Shown piece by piece: positions 8,910 to 17,612 of a stretch of 61,304 nucleotides of DNA. Under the pieces are notes generated by a model. The model worked only from the letters and a program-made list of their open reading frames with translations, ran no database searches and was not told the origin of the DNA. Origin of the DNA: an uncultured Opitutales bacterium (GTDB lineage: Bacteria; Verrucomicrobiota; Verrucomicrobiia; Opitutales; Intestinicryptomonadaceae); the NCBI GenBank assembly GCA_944390805.1, contig CALXQW010000007.1, positions 1 to 61,304 on the forward strand. The letters run 5' to 3'. Position 1 is the first letter of the stretch. Each line of letters starts with the position of its first letter. The position numbers and the translations under genes are program-made.

Positions 8910-10136
8910 TTAAGCCTTCTTGGCTACGGAATCGTTAAAGAATATATAGTAGAAGACGAGAAGAACCGCCGTTATGATAGACTCAACCATGAATATGGAA
9001 GACCAATCTGTAGAAACAGCAGCCGCGGCCGACAAATCTCCAACCTTTACAGCAATCTCCGTAGTGTTGCTCTCTATCAGCCAAGTGGAGAAGAATGTGC
9101 CTATAATCTGCGCCAGGCCATAGAAGAAGAAGAATAAGCCCTGAGCCTGAGCCTCAAGACTCTTTGGAGACTTCTTTGCAATATACATCTGCGCGGCGAC
9201 AAAGAAGAAACCGAATATTATGCCATGAACCAAAATTGCGCCCCAATACAGACCGTTTCCCTCGGTTGCATAAGCGCTAAGGCCGTAGCGCACAAGCATG
9301 GCAAGTATGCCCAGTCCCATTGTATTTTTTAGGCCCAAGAATTTTACCGAAATAGGCAGAAGTATCATAAAGAGCATCTCGGATATCTGCCCTGTATTCA
9401 AAGTTGAGGTAATCTGCTTGACACCGAGCGTAGGAAGGAAAGACGCGTACATCCAGTATATAGTAAATGCCACTGTCCAAACAACAACGCAGAACATAAA
9501 GACAGCCATATTTTTGTCTTTGAGCAATGAGAAAGCCTCAAGGCCGAAAGCGTCCGATATTGACATGGGCTTGCCTTTAGACTGAGGAGGAGTAGCCGGC
9601 AGGAAAAGCGCAAACACCGCCGCAACGGCAGCAACGCCAGCGCCGCATGCCAGAGGAACGCTCGTTCCGTCTATGACCTTGTCAAACATGTATTTTGCGC
9701 CGAGGGCAAACACAGCCGCACTGACCCAGCCAAAAGAGCCGAACACCCTTATGAGCGGGAAGGCCTCCGCAGTACTATTTGAAATTGCTATGGAAGATGT
9801 AAGGCCCCATGTTGGCATGTAGGCGCACATGGCCAGAACCAGCCAGATAAAAATCATGACCGGGCTTGAAGCAAAGAAGCACAGCAGCAGGAATATTGCA
9901 ACAAGCGCGTTTAGAACAAACAGAACCTTTTCTGCATTGGCTATTCTGTCTGCGAACATGCCGGCAAGCGGAGAGAACAGAGAGCCTATGGCCATTGTGG
10001 ACATAATCAGCGCGAACATCGTCCCCGCAACATTCATGTTGTTTAGATATCCGGAAAGCTGAACCCAAAACGATGCCACAAGCATAAACTGCAAGAACAT
10101 CATAACGCTCAGCTGAATGCGTTTTGTTAGAGACAT
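8910..10136 (-). CDS. NupG-type nucleoside:H+ symporter (MFS)
   Basis: A 408-residue protein with about 12 hydrophobic segments, resembling the nucleoside:H+ symporter family (NupG/XapB). The family's landmarks are present: the opening QFMLVASFWVQLSGYL, AYMPTWGLTSSIA in the fourth helix region and FPLIRVFGSFGWV before the central loop. It imports nucleosides across the inner membrane. It is preceded by a good ribosome-binding site (AAAGGA). It converges on an operon of two exported nucleoside hydrolases and an esterase, supporting nucleoside use, although whole nucleosides and released bases would need different carriers. A sugar substrate within the same family cannot be excluded. Confidence 0.82.
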   Translation of the reverse strand: MSLTKRIQLSVMMFLQFMLVASFWVQLSGYLNNMNVAGTMFALIMSTMAIGSLFSPLAGMFADRIANAEKVLFVLNALVAIFLLLCFFASSPVMIFIWLVLAMCAYMPTWGLTSSIAISNSTAEAFPLIRVFGSFGWVSAAVFALGAKYMFDKVIDGTSVPLACGAGVAAVAAVFALFLPATPPQSKGKPMSISDAFGLEAFSLLKDKNMAVFMFCVVVWTVAFTIYWMYASFLPTLGVKQITSTLNTGQISEMLFMILLPISVKFLGLKNTMGLGILAMLVRYGLSAYATEGNGLYWGAILVHGIIFGFFFVAAQMYIAKKSPKSLEAQAQGLFFFFYGLAQIIGTFFSTWLIESNTTEIAVKVGDLSAAAAVSTDWSSIFMVESIITAVLLVFYYIFFNDSVAKKA

Positions 10137-10475
10137 TTTTTATCCTTTATTTTTGTTATTAAGAAAAACGAATTTAAAAATTCCATTAATATATTGAGCA
10201 TATACGCCTAAAATTGCGATAAAAATCTTAATAATATTCCTCAAAACAACGTTTTTGGCCATGAAGAAAAAACGCAAAAAAAACATCTGAATTTAAGTGC
10301 GCAGCATTTAGACGAAAAAACTCATATCACTATATAAATAGCAGGAAGACCTTGCCTTATAACGCACTTAAGGCGCAATTACTTGCAGATGGAAAAATGC
10401 AAAAAAATACGCGCCATTAAAACGTTTGAAAAATATCTATAATCTAAAAAGAGTATGATATCGCTCCAGATAGAG
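10137..10475. other. AT-rich intergenic region upstream of the permease
   Basis: About 340 bases between the permease start and the stop of the propeller/peroxidase gene, both read on the reverse strand. It holds the permease ribosome-binding site (TCCTTT on the forward strand, 10143-10148) and presumably its promoter. No convincing -35/-10 pair, terminator or conserved small gene was found. Short open frames around 10270-10425 show no start or homology signal. Confidence 0.5.
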
Positions 10476-12356
10476 TCAAAGGGTGTTTACGTAGGCTTCC
10501 AAATCGCGCAGCTCGTCGTCGCTCAGATTTGAAGTCTTGCCGTGCTTGTCCGACTTGTTGAATTTCTTGAACAGCTCAAATATGTTGCGCGCCCTGCCGT
10601 CGTAAAGATACGGAGCCGTACGCCAGATCTCGCAAAGAGTTGGGGTGTCGAACGCTTTGCCCTCGTACTCGTTCAGGCCAGACCCAACATCGTGAGACTT
10701 CATATCGGTATAATACTCTCCGGAATGGCAGTGGGCACATCCCGCCTCCTCAAAAATTATCATTCCCCTCTCGGCCGCCTCCGACATGCTGCCGTCCGGA
10801 TTAAGATACGGGCTATCTATCTCCACAAGACTCTTCAAATAAGCATCTATTGCCTGGGCGTCGGCTTCCGGCCTGTCGACAAACTGTATGTATTTAAGAC
10901 CCTTTCTCACGGCGGTCTCTGCGTCTTTCCTTATGCCGGTTATCATGCACGGAGCTGTGTAGTGGGCGTAAAGCATGCTCTTTGACTGCTTTGGGTTGCC
11001 TATACCGTCGTTCATGAGGTCCCAATTCAGAGCATCGGAACGCACCTGCGTATGGCATGTTGAACACGATAACCATTTCTGAAAGCAAAACTGCCCGTCG
11101 TGAAAGAATAAATCTCCCTTGCGGACAAGATTCATGTTTGGATTTCCCCCTATGGATATCTCCTGCTTCTTCCATTCCTCATTCGGACTGAATTTCACAA
11201 GGTTGTCTGAATAATAACATGTAACATAAAGGTTCTTCCCGTCTGCGTCAAAGGCGGCAAAACGCGGCCCCAATGCGCCGGTTTCTATGCGCTTGCGCAG
11301 TCCGAAAAGAAAAGCCAAATCGTTGGCGGGATCTGTCGGGGTTGGACTTTTCCTGTCGGCAGAAAGCTCCCCGCTTAGAGCTTTTCCTATCTTTTCGTGC
11401 AGGGCTTTAAGATTTATAACGCTTATCTCGTGAGTTCCAGCCTGTACCGCAACAAGAGTTTTGCCGTCGGGAGAGACCACAACTCCAAACGGATTCGACG
11501 CTCCCAAATCTATATCATCTAGCAAAAACGAACATACAAATTCGTTTTTCTTCGCGTCTATAACACTTACTGCGTTGGTGTTTATCCAGCCACGCTCCAC
11601 CTGGGTTGTGGGCACATTGAAACGCGCTATGACACTCGAACAATATAGATAAGCGCCGTCGGGAGAAATGCAAATCTGGTTTGCATTTATGCTGCCGTTG
11701 GGCAGATCTATGCGCTTGATAGCCTTTAAAGACTCGGCGTCAAATACAGACACACACGCTCCGATGTTTTCCTCATACAAGCCACCTTTAGCCTCCGGAA
11801 TAAGATTTAAAACATACAAGGTTTTCCCGTCGGTAGATAGAACCTGACTGAAAGGCTCGCGCACAGCTTTACCCTCAGCGGCAATCTTCCCGCTTTTCAC
11901 ATCCATCTTTGCAACCCTGCCTGTAAATTGGTTTACAAAATACAAAAACTTTGCGTCGGCAGAAAGAATAGGAGCGCGCGGCATATGCCCGGCCTCATAC
12001 GACGAAAGCACTTTTCCTGATTCATAATCAACCTTCAAAACCTTTCCCTGAGGCGCCTCTATTGTTATATACGCAGTCTTAGAACCCAGATCTGCGGCAA
12101 CACCAGAAGGATGCCCTCCAAGCGGAATCTTTTTTTCAACCTTATCGTTATTTAGCACTATAAGCTCATCGCCAGTGCGCGCGCATATAAGGAACTTCTC
12201 GCCGCCGGCATAGGTTATGGCCTCGGGACTTAGATATTTGTCTTTGCCGTAGTCCGGTATGTCGGAGTAAACACCGCTGTTAGTCTCCTGCGCAAAGATA
12301 TTTGAAAGAAATATTGCGGTTAATACCGCAAAGAAAATTTTACCTACCCTTTTCAT
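10476..12356 (-). CDS. YVTN beta-propeller / dihaem cytochrome c peroxidase fusion protein
   Basis: A 626-residue exported protein. The signal peptide (MKRVGKIFFAVLTAIFLS) fixes the ATG at 12356 rather than the GTG at 12362. Residues about 30-400 are YVTN/Lvp-type propeller blades (repeats such as SPDGKTLVAV, STDGKTLYVL, SPDGAYLYCS). The C-terminal region carries two c-type haem sites, CSTCH (431-435) and CAHCH (540-544), in a MauG/cytochrome c peroxidase-like domain ending with ELRDLEAYVNTL. It would reduce peroxide or oxidise a partner in the periplasm. It needs cytochrome c maturation, not encoded here. The transcription unit appears single. Confidence 0.85.
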   Translation of the reverse strand: MKRVGKIFFAVLTAIFLSNIFAQETNSGVYSDIPDYGKDKYLSPEAITYAGGEKFLICARTGDELIVLNNDKVEKKIPLGGHPSGVAADLGSKTAYITIEAPQGKVLKVDYESGKVLSSYEAGHMPRAPILSADAKFLYFVNQFTGRVAKMDVKSGKIAAEGKAVREPFSQVLSTDGKTLYVLNLIPEAKGGLYEENIGACVSVFDAESLKAIKRIDLPNGSINANQICISPDGAYLYCSSVIARFNVPTTQVERGWINTNAVSVIDAKKNEFVCSFLLDDIDLGASNPFGVVVSPDGKTLVAVQAGTHEISVINLKALHEKIGKALSGELSADRKSPTPTDPANDLAFLFGLRKRIETGALGPRFAAFDADGKNLYVTCYYSDNLVKFSPNEEWKKQEISIGGNPNMNLVRKGDLFFHDGQFCFQKWLSCSTCHTQVRSDALNWDLMNDGIGNPKQSKSMLYAHYTAPCMITGIRKDAETAVRKGLKYIQFVDRPEADAQAIDAYLKSLVEIDSPYLNPDGSMSEAAERGMIIFEEAGCAHCHSGEYYTDMKSHDVGSGLNEYEGKAFDTPTLCEIWRTAPYLYDGRARNIFELFKKFNKSDKHGKTSNLSDDELRDLEAYVNTL

Positions 12357-12681
12357 AAACACGTTAAAATCTTTTTTAACCGAAAAGAACAGTCCCTCAA
12401 GAATAAAAATAAGAAATTTTATATCTCAAAATGCGTTTTAGTTTTTAAAATAGACTACTGTCATTAGATATTCATCTAAAGATGCAATACACAAAAATAA
12501 AGAAATGAATGGAATATGCCTAAAACTACCAAAGAAATATCAATCCATAAAAAGATATAATCCCTAATATAAAACACATTTATAGATATGAAGATTCTGA
12601 CTGGAGAAACATAAAAGAAGGCCTAAGAAAATCCGGAAAAGGCTTATCTATATAATAAATAATATCGGAGGAAATTTAATC
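12357..12681. other. Intergenic region, with possible decayed small ORF
   Basis: About 325 AT-rich bases. On the forward strand an ATG at 12505 opens 20 codons; a second frame from 12551 to the TAA at about 12655 reads KDIIPNIKHIYRYEDSDW and onward. Joined by one frameshift near 12551 they would make a charged protein of about 50 residues, but there is no independent support. No terminator with a T tract was seen. Confidence 0.35.
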
Positions 12682-13662
12682 CTATATATTGATAGATTTC
12701 TCCTCTATTTTTGCTGCACATGTAGAAATATTTTTAAGACCAGATATCTGGGCAGCCTCCTTAAGAAGAGCTGCCGCAGGACGTATATAACGGAGATATT
12801 CCCGCTTGCCTTTTGAGTCTGCAAGAAAGCAGTACGCCCCGAGAGCCTGGCACAGCCGCTCGCATGCGGCCGCATAAAACAGGCGCCTTGCGTTGGCCTT
12901 ATCGAGGCGGAAAAACTTCTCAGTAAGGTCAAAATAGAAATTGAACATCTTTTCCCTGAGCTTTGGAGAGGGAGACAAGTAAGGATCAAAGGCAAGGCTG
13001 GCAACATCGTACCAGGCGCATCCAAAGCGCATTCCTTGAAAATCTATAAAGCGGGCAAGAGAGCCGTCTATCATTATGTTTTGAGACTGGAAATCACGGT
13101 GCACAATTACCTGGCGCGCCCCAATAAGCAAAGAGGCTATACTGTTGAACTCGCAATCAGGCGCGGCAGACTCCGCTATTCCGAAATGTTTCCGCAAGCA
13201 TTCGTTTCTGAAATAATCCCTCTCCCAGCGGTAGAGTTTTTCGTCGAACGGCTCCATGATCTTGAAGGGTTTTTTACCGTAGACTTCAGCCGCCCTCATA
13301 TGCATTCTTGCGACATTTTCAAGAGAGCTAAAACAGCCGCGCTCAAGCAGCCTTGGATTATTTTTTAAAGAGAGCAGATCTCTTGAACCGGCTCTTTGCA
13401 TAACTAAAATTCCGCTTTCGACATCTGAAAACCACACATCGAAAACATCAACTCCCGATGCCTTCAAGAGCTCTGCGGCGCGCGCGTACAAAAGATTTTC
13501 CGGGCGGCTGCCGTCGAATAGGCAAAGAACTCCCCTGCCCCTAACTCTGTCCCTAAAAAACGTAAAATTTCTGCACGACCCCCCTTTTGCAACGCGCCGA
13601 AAAGATCCGTCTGCCGGCGAGAATCCAAGCTCTTTTAAAAGTTTTGAAGGAGATATTGGCAT
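12682..13662 (-). CDS. AmgK-like anomeric sugar kinase (APH fold)
   Basis: A 326-residue kinase of the aminoglycoside phosphotransferase fold. The catalytic loop HRDFQSQNIM (residues about 196-205) and the metal-binding motif as FIDFQGMRFG match AmgK, the N-acetylmuramate/N-acetylglucosamine anomeric kinase, rather than antibiotic kinases. It begins 9 bases after a MurU-like uridylyltransferase; in Pseudomonas the same pair makes UDP-MurNAc from recovered MurNAc, bypassing de novo synthesis. That pathway assignment comes from this neighbourhood. Other small-molecule kinases of the fold are possible. Confidence 0.78.
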   Translation of the reverse strand: MPISPSKLLKELGFSPADGSFRRVAKGGSCRNFTFFRDRVRGRGVLCLFDGSRPENLLYARAAELLKASGVDVFDVWFSDVESGILVMQRAGSRDLLSLKNNPRLLERGCFSSLENVARMHMRAAEVYGKKPFKIMEPFDEKLYRWERDYFRNECLRKHFGIAESAAPDCEFNSIASLLIGARQVIVHRDFQSQNIMIDGSLARFIDFQGMRFGCAWYDVASLAFDPYLSPSPKLREKMFNFYFDLTEKFFRLDKANARRLFYAAACERLCQALGAYCFLADSKGKREYLRYIRPAAALLKEAAQISGLKNISTCAAKIEEKSINI

Positions 13663-13671
13663 TTTTGTAAG

Positions 13672-14370
13672 TTATTTTAATTTCATGTATTCATCTAAAG
13701 TGCCTATGTCGCTCCAGATGCCGTCGTCCATAAAATAAGCGGAAAGTTTGCCGCCGCAGGCAAGAATCTTAAGAAAAACATCTACCGATGAAAACACATC
13801 TTCACCATACTCCAAAAATGCGCGCAACATGGAAGGCTTTGCCGCAAATACTCCCGTAAATTGGGCGGTCTTTTCAAAAGCAACGCCCCTTTTAAAACGC
13901 AAGTCTACAACATCTTTTCCACAGATGCCCACATTCTTGGATTTTCCCCCAGAGCGCAAAAGCAAAGTTCCATCAGAGGAATCTTCCGAAAGCGCCGCCT
14001 TTACAAAGGCCTCAAGTGGCGAAGTTAAGAAAATGTCTCCGTTATGGACTATAATAGGTTCAGAACAGCCTATACGCCCAACCAAATTTTTAAGGCCTCC
14101 GCCGGTGTCGAGAAGGACTTGCTCATGCAGCAGGCAAACCGGCCTGCCAAGATAAGAGCCTTCTTTAAAAAAGTCTTCATAGCAGCCGGCAAGATGATGC
14201 GTATTTATGAAGAATTCCTCAACGCCTGCGCCAATTAGAGAGTCCAATATATGGAATATCAGCGGACGCCCCCGCACAGCAAGCAGAGGCTTAGGGGTAC
14301 GGTCCGTAAGGGGCCTGAGGCGCGTGCCGTATCCCGCCCCTAAAATAAAGGCTTTTTTAATTTTATCCAC
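13672..14370 (-). CDS. MurU-like sugar-1-phosphate nucleotidyltransferase
   Basis: A 232-residue enzyme close to MurU in length. It opens with the nucleotidyltransferase signature (FILGAGYGTRLRPLTDRTPK), which binds the NTP, followed by HNGDIFL (metal-binding Asp) and ending WSDIGTLDEYMKL as in MurU/GlmU-type enzymes. It would convert MurNAc-1-phosphate or a related sugar-1-phosphate to the UDP-sugar in the cytosol. The start codon is GTG at 14370; no ATG lies upstream in frame close by. It heads the operon with the AmgK-like kinase and is divergent from the foldase gene. Confidence 0.78.
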   Translation of the reverse strand: MDKIKKAFILGAGYGTRLRPLTDRTPKPLLAVRGRPLIFHILDSLIGAGVEEFFINTHHLAGCYEDFFKEGSYLGRPVCLLHEQVLLDTGGGLKNLVGRIGCSEPIIVHNGDIFLTSPLEAFVKAALSEDSSDGTLLLRSGGKSKNVGICGKDVVDLRFKRGVAFEKTAQFTGVFAAKPSMLRAFLEYGEDVFSSVDVFLKILACGGKLSAYFMDDGIWSDIGTLDEYMKLK

Positions 14371-14476
14371 CGCGAAGAATCAAAACCCGCAAAAAGCGGC
14401 CTTCAAGCTTTTTTTGCGCGCGGATGTGTTAGGCGTGGGGTAATTGCAAGATACTTTTATATGGAGAGTTCTTTTG

Positions 14477-14505
14477 TTGACAGAGCGGCGCGGCGCGTCA
14501 ATAAT
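14477..14505 (+). promoter_or_regulatory. Sigma70-type promoter of the periplasmic foldase gene
   Basis: TTGACA at 14477-14482 (six of six), 17-base spacer, AATAAT at 14500-14505 (five of six). The predicted start of transcription is about 14512. An ATG at 14504 falls inside the -10 box, so translation must start further downstream at 14531. Confidence 0.7.
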
Positions 14506-14530
14506 GTTCGGCTTTAATTTTCAAAGCAAA

Positions 14531-16183
14531 ATGATTACTTTCATTCAGAACATACTTCAGAAGCACCATAAATTCGTATTCAGCATATTGCTGGTCGTAA
14601 TAATAATAGCTTTCGTATTTACGATAGGAAACAGCCTGCCCGACTTTGCGCTTGGCAACGCCTCATTCGACAACCGCAAAGATTTCTACGGGTACGATCT
14701 TTCCGATTCCGACCAGCTTACCGAGCTTCAGACCTACGTATATTTTGAGACGCGCCTTGCGAACCAGCGTGTCAATCCGAATCAGGCAGAGATGCTCATA
14801 TTGCGCCAGGCTATAGTCTTATACTTGGCTAAGGAGTGGAATTTAAGGCAGGTCAACGAGGCCGAGCTTAGAGAATATGTAATGAACCTGCCGGCATTTG
14901 CGGGCAAAGACGGCAAGTTCGACGCAAAGCTCTGGGAAAATTTTGTTAAGGTGCAAACGCAAAACGGAATGCCGGAGGCGTATCTTAACAAGATATTGAG
15001 TGTAAACGCGCTTACGAGAAAAGTTCTGGATCTTCTCGGCGGGCCCGGATATGCGCTTACTCAGGATGTTGAAAGGCAATACAAGCGCACGGCCGGCACT
15101 TGGGATGTCGAGATAGCTGTTATGCCGCTCGACCAGTTCTCTCCGGAGATTAAGTCAGACGACAAAGCTCTTGAGACGTATTTTAAGTCCAACATAGAGA
15201 ACTACCGTCTTGCCGCCGCAACAACAATGTCCATCGCAAAATTCCCGGCAGATGTATCAGGAAAGAAGCCAACAGAGGCTCAGTTGCAGGCGTTCTACAA
15301 TCAGAATATGCAAAAGTACACAAAGGTTGGCACAGACGGCAAACCCGCTCTCAAGACTTTTGCGGAAGCCAAGGCAGATGTTGAGAAAGACTGGGCTTTG
15401 GCGGAGGCTCTCAACGAGGCTCATCGTGCGGCCGACGATATAGTCACTAAGATTTACGATTCAAGCGCAAAGTTTGGTTCCGACACAGCCGCAAACATAC
15501 TAAAATCAAAGAACATCAAGCTTCAGAAGCTTCCGCCTGTGCGCGCAACAGACGTTGATTTGCCGAAGGATATTCCACACAATGTAATAGCTGCCGGTAT
15601 GGGGTTGGACGAGAACTCATTTTATTCCGATGCCATAGTGGCCGAGGACGGCGCGTACATAGTATTTTTCGACAAGCGCGATCCTTCCCGCCTGCCGGAG
15701 TTTTCCGAGGTTAAGGGCAAGGTAAAGCAGGACTATGAAATGTCTGAGAAGATTCGCCTTTTCAACGAGCGCGGAAAGAAGCTTTCTGAAACGCTGAAAG
15801 CCTCGGTTAAGGGCGGCAAAGGTTTTGCGCCTGCTGCTGCGGCAGAGGGGGTTAAGGTTTCCTCAGCAAAGAATTTCTCTATAATAAAGCCCGACACCAA
15901 GCTTGACGATTTCATGAAGGCCTACTATCTGCTTGGTTCGGAGCTTCCGAAGATGCGCGCCGGAGACGTCAGCGACATGCACACGCTTTACGGCACGGGC
16001 TACATAATTTATGTTTCCGCAAACAAGGAACCGGAAATAAAGAGCGATTCAACAGAGTTTAAGAACATTACGGGAAATGCCGCCAATTATTATTCGGCAA
16101 TAGCCGCGCAGAGTGTAATAGCAGACATGACTGCCGCGAAGCGCGATGTTCTTGAAGATGAAAAACCGCAGCAGCAAAAATAG
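14531..16183 (+). CDS. Membrane-anchored SurA/PpiD-like peptidyl-prolyl isomerase / foldase
   Basis: A 550-residue protein with one N-terminal membrane anchor (residues about 12-35, FVFSILLVVIIIAFVFTI) and a large periplasmic part. The SurA_N-like helical domain follows (LILRQAIVLYLAKEWNLRQV), then a degenerate parvulin-like region around residues 220-430, and a C-terminal helical part. Such proteins chaperone outer-membrane and secreted proteins. Starts at 14444 and 14504 are excluded by the promoter at 14477-14505; MITFIQNILQKH is also the usual start of verrucomicrobial homologues as I recall them. Isomerase activity is uncertain because the parvulin core is weak. Confidence 0.82.
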   Translation: MITFIQNILQKHHKFVFSILLVVIIIAFVFTIGNSLPDFALGNASFDNRKDFYGYDLSDSDQLTELQTYVYFETRLANQRVNPNQAEMLILRQAIVLYLAKEWNLRQVNEAELREYVMNLPAFAGKDGKFDAKLWENFVKVQTQNGMPEAYLNKILSVNALTRKVLDLLGGPGYALTQDVERQYKRTAGTWDVEIAVMPLDQFSPEIKSDDKALETYFKSNIENYRLAAATTMSIAKFPADVSGKKPTEAQLQAFYNQNMQKYTKVGTDGKPALKTFAEAKADVEKDWALAEALNEAHRAADDIVTKIYDSSAKFGSDTAANILKSKNIKLQKLPPVRATDVDLPKDIPHNVIAAGMGLDENSFYSDAIVAEDGAYIVFFDKRDPSRLPEFSEVKGKVKQDYEMSEKIRLFNERGKKLSETLKASVKGGKGFAPAAAAEGVKVSSAKNFSIIKPDTKLDDFMKAYYLLGSELPKMRAGDVSDMHTLYGTGYIIYVSANKEPEIKSDSTEFKNITGNAANYYSAIAAQSVIADMTAAKRDVLEDEKPQQQK

Positions 16184-16209
16184 CCTAAGAAAGATAATTT
16201 TAAAAAGAG

Positions 16210-16237
16210 CCCGCGCATGTTGCACGCGGGTTTTTTT
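16210..16237 (+). terminator. Terminator of the foldase gene
   Basis: 6-bp GC stem CCCGCG/CGCGGG with a 9-base loop followed by seven T residues, 27 bases after the stop codon. Confidence 0.85.
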
Positions 16238-16365
16238 GTATTCACATATAGCCTGCAGCGTTTCTTAAAAAACGGAAGCATGATAAAAGTTTGTGCAGAT
16301 AAAATCAGGAATAAAAATACGTTTTTTGTTTGCCCGAAATCAAAAAAAACAAAATAGGTAAAAGT

Positions 16366-17442
16366 ATGTCCAAAATAATGGTGGCATTATCAGGCGGTGT
16401 AGACAGCGCAGTAGCCATGCTTCTTCTTAAGCAGCAGGGTTGCGATATCCGCGCAGCCTACATGAAGACTTGGATGAACGAGGAAGGCATAGACGTATTT
16501 GGCGATTGCCCATGGCATAAAGATATAGAAGACGCCTCCGCGTGCGCCGAGAAGTTAGGGGTTGGCTTTGAGGTTGTGGACTTTATAAAGGAATACAGGG
16601 AGGAAATTGTAGACTACCTGATAGACGGATACGCCCGCGGGCTGACTCCAAATCCGGACGTGATGTGCAACAGGCGCATGAAATTTGGGAAATTCTTAGA
16701 CTACGCTTTAGGTAAGGGCTTTGATTGTGTTGCTACGGGGCATTACTGTTCATCGCGAAGAAATCCAGACGGCAGTTATGATATTGTAATGGGCAGGGAC
16801 CCGGGAAAAGACCAGTCGTATTTTCTCGCCATGATAACCCAAGAACAGCTTAAGCGTGCAATTTTCCCTATAGGCACCCTGCTTAAAGACGAGGTCCGCT
16901 CTCTGGCGAGAATGTCCGGACTGCCAAACGCGGCAAAGAAAGATTCACAGGGAATCTGTTTTTTAGGAAAGATAAAGATACAGGACTTTCTAAAGTTCCA
17001 TCTTGGAGAAAGACCCGGAGACATAACAAACCGCGATGGAAAAATTCTTGGAAGGCACAAAGGGCTTTTCAACTATACGATAGGCCAGCGACACGGAATT
17101 GGGGTTCCGTCTAATGCAAATGGGAAAAAATATGTGGTAATTGCAAAAGATTTTTCAACAAATAGGCTGGTTATAGATTTTGAGTCGGACTCGCGCGGGA
17201 TATTATATGTGGAGAAAGTCTTTGCAAGAGACATAAACTGGATAAATAAACCCGTATTGGAAACAACGCGGCTTTTGGGACGAGTCAGATACAGAGACGA
17301 TCTTGTCGGCATAACATTCATTCCGCTAAAAGACGGACGAGCTGAAATTAGATTCGACACGCCCCAGCGAGCCATCGCCCCCGGACAAGTTCTTGCAGTT
17401 TACGATGCTCAAACCCTTCTGGGTGGAATGTTCTTTGAATAG
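16366..17442 (+). CDS. mnmA: tRNA-specific 2-thiouridylase MnmA
   Basis: A 358-residue cytosolic enzyme that places sulfur on uridine 34 of Lys, Glu and Gln tRNAs using ATP and a persulfide. The PP-loop SGGVDS (residues 9-14) binds ATP. The two catalytic cysteines lie in the usual contexts CNRRMKFG and DSQGICFLG, and GKDQSYFLA and NYTIGQRHGIG are also diagnostic. The ATG at 16366, directly before the PP-loop, is preferred to an in-frame TTG at 16330. It is transcribed alone. Confidence 0.96.
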   Translation: MSKIMVALSGGVDSAVAMLLLKQQGCDIRAAYMKTWMNEEGIDVFGDCPWHKDIEDASACAEKLGVGFEVVDFIKEYREEIVDYLIDGYARGLTPNPDVMCNRRMKFGKFLDYALGKGFDCVATGHYCSSRRNPDGSYDIVMGRDPGKDQSYFLAMITQEQLKRAIFPIGTLLKDEVRSLARMSGLPNAAKKDSQGICFLGKIKIQDFLKFHLGERPGDITNRDGKILGRHKGLFNYTIGQRHGIGVPSNANGKKYVVIAKDFSTNRLVIDFESDSRGILYVEKVFARDINWINKPVLETTRLLGRVRYRDDLVGITFIPLKDGRAEIRFDTPQRAIAPGQVLAVYDAQTLLGGMFFE

Positions 17443-17612
17443 CCTGACGCCATTTCAAAAGAAAAATGGCAGATATTAGAATATCTTATATATTATTTCT
17501 TGCGGCGGTTTTCAAAGTGTGGTCAATAAGAGTAAAACTTAAGAAAGAGCCAACTTGCCTTTGCAAGGGAGGATCGGATTATAACATATAATTTGTTAGA
17601 ATTTAATATTTA

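Noticed and set aside
8657..8938. Open frame of 93 codons on the forward strand between the esterase and permease genes
   Set aside because: It spans both terminator hairpins, is Cys/Phe-rich and enters the permease gene antisense; chance frame.
12682..13662. Aminoglycoside-resistance kinase
   Set aside because: The APH fold is present, but the neighbour is a MurU-like uridylyltransferase and the motif spacing fits AmgK-type sugar kinases; no sign of a resistance cassette.
17449..17470. 7-bp inverted repeat GCCATTT/AAATGGC after mnmA
   Set aside because: No T tract follows; a terminator cannot be supported.
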